Assembly (NCBI GenBank): GCA_021780115.1
Contig: JAJXZI010000196.1
Span: forward strand, 1-32,412
Origin: a bacterium
GTDB lineage: Bacteria; Verrucomicrobiota; Verrucomicrobiia; Limisphaerales; JAJXZI01
Direction: 5' to 3'
DNA length: 32,412 nucleotides
The notes below the pieces were generated by a model. That model was not told where the DNA came from, searched no databases, and was given only the letters and a program-made list of their open reading frames with translations. This document shows, piece by piece, positions 26,841 to 32,412 of the stretch (positions within the stretch are counted from its first letter, which is position 1; each line of letters begins with the position of its first letter). The position numbers and the translations under genes were made by a program.

Positions 26841-28328
26841 TCAACAAATAAGGCGGTGAGCGAGGCGTGCTTCGGTAGGCTGCGGGCAGCGACAAGGGAT
26901 CAGACTTGAACGAGCCGACGTCACATGGGCCGCAGACGGCGATTCGGCGGGCGTGGGCTGCGGTTCCTGGTCGAGGTCGGCAGCGGCCTCGGCCAAGGCG
27001 GCCGCCGGCTCTGGTTCAGCGCGGTTGCTGCCGATGGCCACCAAAGCCCAGAAGAGGAATTTGAGTTGGGGGCTGAAGATGAAGACGTTGGTGGTGGCGA
27101 ACATGAAGACCAAGCAGGCCACGATGATGCCAGCCGGGAGGATTCGCTGCTGAGGGAGGCTGACGCGGTAATTGGCCAACAACTGAGCCATGATGGTCGC
27201 GAAGAGCGCGAGTTCCAGAGCCAACCCGACGACGCCCAACTCGATCAGATCACAGGCGAGGTTGTTGTCCCAACTCGTATAACCCAAGGCTTGCACGCTC
27301 GAACTCCAGCCCTCCTGGCCATAGAAATAGTGCTCCAGGTTCATGTGTTCGGTGCTCATCGGGCCGTAGCCGAAGAGCAGGCGTTCGGGTGACTTTTGGA
27401 TCTCCGTCCAAGCGATGTCCCAAAGCTGCCAGCGGGTTTGGTACGAGTCGGCCTCGACTGAATCCTCGACAAAAGTCGAGAGCATCCGGTCACTGATGGA
27501 CTCTCGGACACCAGGACGCCAGATCAGGACCGCAGCAGCCAGCAGCGCGGTGACCAGGAGCTTGCGACGCAGGCTGGGGCCGCCAAGTGCGGCGAGTCCT
27601 AAAACGGCGATGGCCAGCCCCAACCACGGGCCGCGGCTCGTGGAAAAGTAAGCCGCGGCAACCAGCAAGAGCAGGATGGCAAACATCACGCGCCGCGGTC
27701 TTGCGCCCTCGCGGAAGATGGACAGCGGGAGGGCCAGCGCGGCACCCATGACCATGGCGTAGCCCAGCATGATCCGATGCGAGTAAGTGGAAGTGATCAT
27801 ATTGCTTTGCTCTGGATGCACTTGGCTGGGGGGGACAATGTTTCCCAGCATGTTGACGCCGCGATACTTCTCGACAGCGGCCAGAACGGCAACCGCGCCC
27901 AGTCCATAACAAAAGCTGGTCAACAACGGGACGATGCTGGTTTCCGCCTGCACAAACCGGCTCATAATCACGTAAAAGAGGACGACCTCGATGCCGTACG
28001 AGGTAATCCCTTTGAGACCAGAGGCGAACTCGGTTCCAAGGAGAACGGAAACAAGTTGAGACAGGCCAAACAGGAGAAGCAGTCCCAGGTTTGGAATCGG
28101 CCGGGGTTTGCAGTCTGGAGTCCTGTACCGGATCAAGAAAACGAACGCGATCAGGATGAGGATCCGATGGACATTCAAGTACGCGATCCCCGTCTCGATT
28201 TTGATCCAGGTGGGGAGAAAGACGAGTAATCCCAGCACCCAATGCACGCCGGCCGATATATCCTTTTGGAACTTGTAGGTTACCCAGGCGGATATCAGGA
28301 GGAGCAGGATTACCGCATAGGGATTCAT
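26841..28328 (-). CDS. O-antigen ligase/polymerase-like membrane protein
   Basis: The product is a polytopic membrane protein of about 495 residues with ten or more hydrophobic segments. The Wzy_C/O-antigen ligase domain is recognisable by the FSTSRGPWLGLAIAVLG stretch and the large periplasmic loop with LLFGYGP and YTSWDNNLACDLIELG. The last 60 residues are an Ala/Pro/Glu-rich tail. The start at 28328 is supported by an ATGA overlap with the upstream glycosyltransferase stop. It should polymerise EPS repeat units or ligate glycan to an acceptor at the periplasmic face; exosortase loci often carry such a protein. Which of the two it does cannot be told from sequence. Confidence 0.87.
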   Translation of the reverse strand: MNPYAVILLLLISAWVTYKFQKDISAGVHWVLGLLVFLPTWIKIETGIAYLNVHRILILIAFVFLIRYRTPDCKPRPIPNLGLLLLFGLSQLVSVLLGTEFASGLKGITSYGIEVVLFYVIMSRFVQAETSIVPLLTSFCYGLGAVAVLAAVEKYRGVNMLGNIVPPSQVHPEQSNMITSTYSHRIMLGYAMVMGAALALPLSIFREGARPRRVMFAILLLLVAAAYFSTSRGPWLGLAIAVLGLAALGGPSLRRKLLVTALLAAAVLIWRPGVRESISDRMLSTFVEDSVEADSYQTRWQLWDIAWTEIQKSPERLLFGYGPMSTEHMNLEHYFYGQEGWSSSVQALGYTSWDNNLACDLIELGVVGLALELALFATIMAQLLANYRVSLPQQRILPAGIIVACLVFMFATTNVFIFSPQLKFLFWALVAIGSNRAEPEPAAALAEAAADLDQEPQPTPAESPSAAHVTSARSSLIPCRCPQPTEARLAHRLIC

Positions 28329-29254
28329 GACGAAGGTGTCTGGTCTGAAATGAAGTCCGCCGAAGTATGCAGCCGAGAAGCGCGTCGGCTCCACAATGCC
28401 TGTTTTAGCCGGGCCATTTGCTCTCGCTTGAGAAAGGCGACCAGTTCATCGGAGGCGTCGCGTTTCGCGCCGGAAACCCAGAGCTTCCCGTAGCCAAACA
28501 ACCGGATGAACACGCTGAGAACCAAGGGCGCCTCGTGCCAGCGCCGCACCGCTTTTGCCAACGCGAACAGGGGACGTGTGCCGGTGTGGTATTCGGTGAG
28601 GCCAGCGCGATAACATATCCGAACGGCCGTCCGCCCGCTGGCTGAGTCCACGGGTTTGTGGTGATAGAATGGGAGATCGGAGAAGGACCGGGTTTCCCAG
28701 CCTTTCATCCGGGCGGTCAACTCGGCCAGGGAATCCACCCCGCCCACCGAGACCGGATGATACCCTCCGATGGCTTCGTAACATTCGCGACGGAAAAACT
28801 GCACAGCGCCGACGGCATGGTTCAAGTTGATCGTGATCATCCTGAAACCGTCGGGGGTCTTGTCCCAGCAGACGCCGCCAGCTACGCCGAGTCGCGGGTT
28901 GCGTCCCATCTCCCGCAGCATTCGCTCGTAGTAGCCCGCCTCGAACGTCACGTCGGCGTCCAGGTTGCCCACGAAGGCGAAATCGAGGTGGCGGAGGGTT
29001 TCGTAGCCGGCCTGGAATGCCCTGGCCTTGGAGCCGAACCCTCGCTGCCGACTCCCGTCCACCTGGAGCAGACAGATAAAGCGGTTTTTGCCCGCAGCTT
29101 CACTGACGATGGCGTCGGTGGCATCCGTCGAGTCGTCACTGACGACGACCCAAGCAAGCGGCAGGATCGTCTGGGCAAGCACCGATTCGATGACACCGGG
29201 CAGGTAGGCGGCTTCGTTGCGCGCCGGCGAAACCAAGACGTAGGCCGATTTCAT
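28325..29254 (-). CDS. Family 2 glycosyltransferase
   Basis: This is a 309-residue inverting glycosyltransferase with a GT-A fold. The N-terminus VLVSPARNEAAYLPGVIESVLAQ is the family start. The nucleotide-binding acidic pair is in VVSDDSTDAT, and the DxD motif is in FVGNLDADVTFEAGYY. GGYHPVSVGGVDSLAELTARMKGW matches the acceptor/base region. The C-terminal part is hydrophobic and basic, so it is probably membrane-associated. It overlaps its upstream neighbour by ATGA at 29251-29254 and the ligase gene by ATGA at 28325-28328, so translation of all three is coupled. The sugar transferred is unknown. Confidence 0.9.
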   Translation of the reverse strand: MKSAYVLVSPARNEAAYLPGVIESVLAQTILPLAWVVVSDDSTDATDAIVSEAAGKNRFICLLQVDGSRQRGFGSKARAFQAGYETLRHLDFAFVGNLDADVTFEAGYYERMLREMGRNPRLGVAGGVCWDKTPDGFRMITINLNHAVGAVQFFRRECYEAIGGYHPVSVGGVDSLAELTARMKGWETRSFSDLPFYHHKPVDSASGRTAVRICYRAGLTEYHTGTRPLFALAKAVRRWHEAPLVLSVFIRLFGYGKLWVSGAKRDASDELVAFLKREQMARLKQALWSRRASRLHTSADFISDQTPSS

Positions 29255-30420
29255 TTCAAGGGCTTTTCGTGCTGGAGCAACCGCTTGCGCCACGAGGTCT
29301 TCAGGCGTTGCTCCCAACGCGTCCGACCGAGCCACGACTTCAGCCGCCGGGCCGGCCCCTCGAGGGAGGTCCGCGCCAAGTTCAATGTCCGTCCGCGCAA
29401 AGACGGCGAAAAAATCCTCACCTCCGCCTCTGTCCAGGATTGATCTCCGAAGCGCTGTTTATAGAGGGCGTCCCCCAAACCGAAGTCCACCGCTTGGACT
29501 CGCTCCGCGCACAATTGCTCCACCATCCGCAGGAACACAACCGTCCCCAGCTCGTAATCCCGATAGGCCGGATCGTATCCGGTAACATCCGAGAAGAACA
29601 CATCCTTGTAGCGTCGCCCCATCCAGAAGGCGCAGGGCCGGTTCGACAGGTATAAGACATAAGCGCGGAGCCAGCCGCGGCCGGCCGCGAGCGCCAGACG
29701 GCGCGCTTCCGCGGCGTCGTTCCTGAACCCCACCCCCAGCCGGCGTTGGTAGGTCTTGCTGGCCACGGCTTCGACGTCGTTCATCAACTGATCGAGAGAC
29801 CACGCGGGGCCGAAGCTGCGAAGCGAGACCTGGCCGGGAAAATCCTGTTCAAGCTGCTTCTCTATCCGACGCGCCCAGTAGCGGTGTTTCTTGTTCAGGC
29901 GTTGCAGAAACTCGGCCTGGGTGGCCGGCAACGCGGTCTTCCAGTGCCGTTGTGGTGAGACTAGATGGTCGCGGCAGAAGAATCCAGGAGAGCGGGTTAC
30001 GAACTGAAAGAGGTGAGAATCGGTGGACAGGAGGTTAAGGAGGGCCACATCCACTTTCTTGAGCTTGAGCAAATGGACCAGCTCGCTGAAGACCAGCGCC
30101 GCCAAATCGGGAGAAGCACAATTCAAGACCCCGCCGTGCAGGATACTCAACTGGCGCACCTGGCCCAGGCCGATCGTCAGGTAGCCGAGCCGACATCGGA
30201 ATTGTTGCTCGCCGATCCGCCCCAGGACCATGGCTTCAGGCGAGCCATCGCGTTCCAGAATCAGAACACACGGACCGAGCACGTCCGGCTGGCTCTGACA
30301 CCATTCGACGTACGCGTCCAAGTCGGTGTTCGGATGCCACTGGTGGCTCTCCCAGAAGGGGCGGTACAGTTCGAGTTGCTCGTACCGGTCGGCCACCACA
30401 ATCTTGAGATCGTCCGACAT
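29251..30420 (-). CDS. FemAB/BioF2-like GNAT protein
   Basis: This 389-residue protein of the BioF2-like acetyltransferase (CelD/FemAB) group starts at the ATG at 30420, 5 bp after the pyruvyl transferase stop. The N-terminus has FWESHQWHPNTDLDAYVEW, and the central basic segment FLQRLNKKHRYWARRIEKQ is a landmark of this family. The C-terminal GNAT half shows WLRAYVLYLSNRPCAFWMG, DVTGYDPAYRDYELGTVVFLRM and VDFGLGDALYKQRFG. A FemAB-like protein is a standard partner of exosortase EPS loci; its substrate there is not established, and transfer of an acyl or aminoacyl group to the glycan or its carrier is inferred. Confidence 0.85.
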   Translation of the reverse strand: MSDDLKIVVADRYEQLELYRPFWESHQWHPNTDLDAYVEWCQSQPDVLGPCVLILERDGSPEAMVLGRIGEQQFRCRLGYLTIGLGQVRQLSILHGGVLNCASPDLAALVFSELVHLLKLKKVDVALLNLLSTDSHLFQFVTRSPGFFCRDHLVSPQRHWKTALPATQAEFLQRLNKKHRYWARRIEKQLEQDFPGQVSLRSFGPAWSLDQLMNDVEAVASKTYQRRLGVGFRNDAAEARRLALAAGRGWLRAYVLYLSNRPCAFWMGRRYKDVFFSDVTGYDPAYRDYELGTVVFLRMVEQLCAERVQAVDFGLGDALYKQRFGDQSWTEAEVRIFSPSLRGRTLNLARTSLEGPARRLKSWLGRTRWEQRLKTSWRKRLLQHEKPLK

Positions 30421-30425
30421 GGACC

Positions 30426-31760
30426 TCAGGCGCGGGCTGGCCCGCGCAAAGCGCCAACCAAGCCAGATGCCAGCAGCGAGCGGATCGAATTGACCAGCGA
30501 GGGCAGGCGCTGGCCAAGGGCCGCCTGCCGGGCTGCGCGGTGGGTCATTGCGTCCCGGACCGCAGCACAAACTTCGGCTCCATCCGCGACACGCAAGTCA
30601 ACCACTCGGACCGCCGCCCCGACTACCTCCATGACCCCGGCAAATTTGTCGCTGTAGGCCAGGGCCACCGTCGGAACGCACTGCGAAGCGGCGCCAATGC
30701 AAGCATGCATTCTTGATCCAACGAACAAGTCGCAGGCCCCGATGAGGGACTTGATCTGCCGGTGGGTGAAATCGCGGTCCACGAACAGGACCCGGCCCGG
30801 ATCGGTCCGTTCGAATTCAGCCTGAAGCTGACGACAGAGAGTAGTCTCGTTCTCCTCGTTAGCCAACTCTCCCCCCACATGGGGGATCAAGAGCACAGAA
30901 GCATGCAGATCGTTTATGGCGAAGGTGATGAGGGCATGGGTGAGTCGCGGATAATCCTCGCGCAGGCCGAACATGTTTCTGCCCGTGTAGCCTCCCATGT
31001 AGAGGAGCTTGCTGATGTTCAGGCCCAGCAGCGGGCGCGGATGCTGGAGCGCTCGGAGGGATGACAGGATCGCTGGATCAAGCGGTTCCGGAGTCATGGT
31101 GAAACCGAGGTCCGGCAGCACTTCAACGGGTAAGTATGACGGCCCGGTCAGGCGCCGGACGGTACTGACTCCTTCGGTGTCCCGCGAGCACACACACCGG
31201 GCTCGTCTGAGTATGTGACGGGCAAGCCAGCGGGAGAGCCGACGCTTGAAGGGTCCGTAGGTTTGCGGCAGCAAGATCAAGGGCTTACCCAACCAGAGAA
31301 CCAAGATTTGAGGCAGGGCGGTGTACAACATTCGCCTCAGGCCATAGATGTCGCTGAAACTATCCCCCCCCGCGAGGGACAGGCAGGCTTCAGATTCAAG
31401 CACAGCCTTCAGCCACGGGTTCCGTGCCAGCAGCCTGCAGCGCAGCCCGGGAAAAGGAACCAACCGGGCCAGGGCAACCAGGACGAGGAGGCGAAAGATG
31501 TTGTTGCGCAGGTAAAGGCGCCAACTGAAGCGCAAGTTAACCAAGCGGAGTGTGGTCATGCCCGACGAAGTGGCCTCAATCCATGCGGCCGGGTCGCGGG
31601 CATAGTCAAGCACCCGAATTTCCAAATCTCGGTGCTGGTGGAGCAGACACTCGACGGCGCCGCTGAGGAGCACCCGAACACCAAAATTCGGAGTTTGGGG
31701 ATTCACACCCAGCAGGCATACTACGGGCCTCCGGGCGTTGTTGGCGGTACCCGCTGTCAT
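30426..31760 (-). CDS. Polysaccharide pyruvyl transferase family protein
   Basis: The enzyme has about 444 residues from the ATG at 31760; the frame continues upstream inside the asparagine synthase gene in another frame and is not real there. Family landmarks include SLAGGDSFSDIYG, ILLPQTYGPFKRRLSRW, CSRDTEGV, LLGLNIS, and the C-terminal SRMHACIGAASQCVPTVALAYSDKFAGVM, whose RxHA region binds phosphoenolpyruvate. It should add ketal-linked pyruvate to a sugar of the EPS, giving a negative charge. It lies 14 bp after the AsnB-like gene and 5 bp before the FemAB-like gene, within one operon. Confidence 0.88.
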   Translation of the reverse strand: MTAGTANNARRPVVCLLGVNPQTPNFGVRVLLSGAVECLLHQHRDLEIRVLDYARDPAAWIEATSSGMTTLRLVNLRFSWRLYLRNNIFRLLVLVALARLVPFPGLRCRLLARNPWLKAVLESEACLSLAGGDSFSDIYGLRRMLYTALPQILVLWLGKPLILLPQTYGPFKRRLSRWLARHILRRARCVCSRDTEGVSTVRRLTGPSYLPVEVLPDLGFTMTPEPLDPAILSSLRALQHPRPLLGLNISKLLYMGGYTGRNMFGLREDYPRLTHALITFAINDLHASVLLIPHVGGELANEENETTLCRQLQAEFERTDPGRVLFVDRDFTHRQIKSLIGACDLFVGSRMHACIGAASQCVPTVALAYSDKFAGVMEVVGAAVRVVDLRVADGAEVCAAVRDAMTHRAARQAALGQRLPSLVNSIRSLLASGLVGALRGPARA

Positions 31761-31774
31761 CGCAGGTCCGGATT

Positions 31775-32412
31775 TCAAGCGCAAGACAAGCAAGGAATCG
31801 CGTTCAATGACGAACGCGGCCAGAGGAGGCCGGACCGGTGCCACAACTCGAGGGTGAGGAGGCAGAAGATTTCGCGGGAATGTCGGCCCTGGCGGGCGTT
31901 GGCGTGGAGCAGGCGCGCGACTGCGCCCTTCCGGAAATAGCCCCGCGACCGGGCCTCGGGAGAAAGCAAAACGTCCTCCACCGGTTGCCTGAGTCCGTTG
32001 CGCAGCCAACTGCCGTAAGGGACAGGGAATCCGGCTTTCTTCCTCCTCAAGATTTCTTCAGGCAGCACCCGGGCGAAGGCGGCTTTGAGCACGCGCTTGG
32101 TTTCCCGGCCCTTCACCTTGAACTCCTGGGGCAGGGAGGCGGCAAATTCGATGACACGGTAATCTAGAAGCGGCGCGCGAACCTCCAGGGAGTGGGCCAT
32201 GCTCATCCTGTCCACCTTCACCAGGATGTCGCCGGGGAGATAGGTCTTGATGTCGGTGTAGAGCATGCGGCTCGCATTGTCCGCCCCCTTCGTCCGCTCC
32301 CAGAACTTCAGGGTATGCTCGGCCGGATCGTAGCCGCTGCAGCTCCGGCGGAGCCTGTCCGACAAGACCGCTGCCAGCGCGCCGTCGCCGATAAAACTGT
32401 TCGTGCCGTAGA
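31775..32412 (-). CDS. asnB: Asparagine synthase-like glutamine amidotransferase (C-terminal part, cut by window edge)
   Basis: Only the last 212 or so residues are present; the frame is open through the right edge (upstream codons read YGTNSFIGDGALAAV), so no start is in the window. The sequence YTDIKTYLPGDILVKVDRMS, then SLEVRAPLLDYRVIEFAASLP and LRRKKAGFPVPYGSWLR, is characteristic of the ATP-using synthetase domain of AsnB. In EPS and exosortase loci, AsnB-like proteins are thought to amidate uronic acids (as proposed for WbpS) rather than make asparagine. With the WbpA-like dehydrogenase in the window, an amidated N-acetylhexosaminuronic acid is a reasonable product; this is inference. 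Confidence 0.88.
   Translation of the reverse strand, partial: YGTNSFIGDGALAAVLSDRLRRSCSGYDPAEHTLKFWERTKGADNASRMLYTDIKTYLPGDILVKVDRMSMAHSLEVRAPLLDYRVIEFAASLPQEFKVKGRETKRVLKAAFARVLPEEILRRKKAGFPVPYGSWLRNGLRQPVEDVLLSPEARSRGYFRKGAVARLLHANARQGRHSREIFCLLTLELWHRSGLLWPRSSLNAIPCLSCA

Noticed and set aside
25811-26851. Plus-strand open frame of 346 codons
   Set aside because: It is antisense to the beta-helix protein, with low-quality composition and no recognisable domain.
1-32412. CRISPR arrays, tRNA and rRNA genes
   Set aside because: No regularly spaced identical repeats and no recognisable tRNA or rRNA sequence was seen on reading both strands; a dedicated scan was not possible.

Overview
The window looks like part of a GC-rich Verrucomicrobiota genome, probably of the Pedosphaera/Limisphaera kind. 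The reasons are an exosortase with a VPD-type C-terminal sorting signal, secreted proteins ending in a conserved 'RFYR..xP' C-terminal domain, and many short GC-rich palindromic repeats between genes. No rRNA, tRNA or CRISPR array was seen. Almost every gene lies on the minus strand, so the biological reading order runs from the right edge to the left.

Right part (about 24.6-32.4 kb): a tightly packed minus-strand operon encodes an AsnB-like amidotransferase (cut by the window edge), a polysaccharide pyruvyl transferase, a FemAB/BioF2-like GNAT protein, a family 2 glycosyltransferase and an O-antigen ligase/polymerase-like membrane protein. Two junctions are ATGA overlaps. A secreted parallel beta-helix protein follows, with a hairpin just after its stop. 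AsnB, FemAB-like and O-antigen-ligase-like proteins are typical partners of exosortases in exopolysaccharide (EPS) loci.

Middle part (about 14-24.4 kb): a sugar-modification block encodes a hexapeptide O-acetyltransferase, a Wzx-type flippase, a SAM methyltransferase, a glycosyltransferase-like protein, a DegT-type sugar aminotransferase, a GNAT N-acyltransferase, a CapK/PaaK-like adenylate-forming protein and an FrhB-like iron-sulfur protein. An ISL3-family insertion sequence with a frameshifted transposase lies between the GNAT and CapK genes. The FrhB-like gene seems to carry an in-frame insertion of a repeat-like sequence.

Left-middle part (about 9-14 kb): this is degraded, repeat-rich DNA around an NAD-dependent sugar epimerase/dehydratase gene. 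It holds two inverted-repeat-bounded elements, a frameshifted nucleotidyltransferase with its small partner gene, and the remnant of an IS1380-family transposase.

Left part (0-9.9 kb): a small secreted protein with a VPD-type sorting tail, a WbpA-like UDP-N-acetylglucosamine dehydrogenase, an exosortase and a very large TPR lipoprotein are followed by a strong intrinsic terminator. Beyond it is a secreted kexin-like (S8B) protease with a P domain, convergent with a truncated surface-protein fragment.

Taken together, the window is most simply read as an EPS/exosortase locus. Sugar nucleotides are made and decorated (uronic acid, amino sugar, amide, pyruvate, acetyl and methyl groups), flipped and polymerised or ligated. 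The exosortase and TPR lipoprotein would handle sorted surface proteins such as the VPD-tailed one. The initiating glycosyl-1-phosphate transferase and the export/chain-length proteins are not in the window and may lie beyond the right edge.
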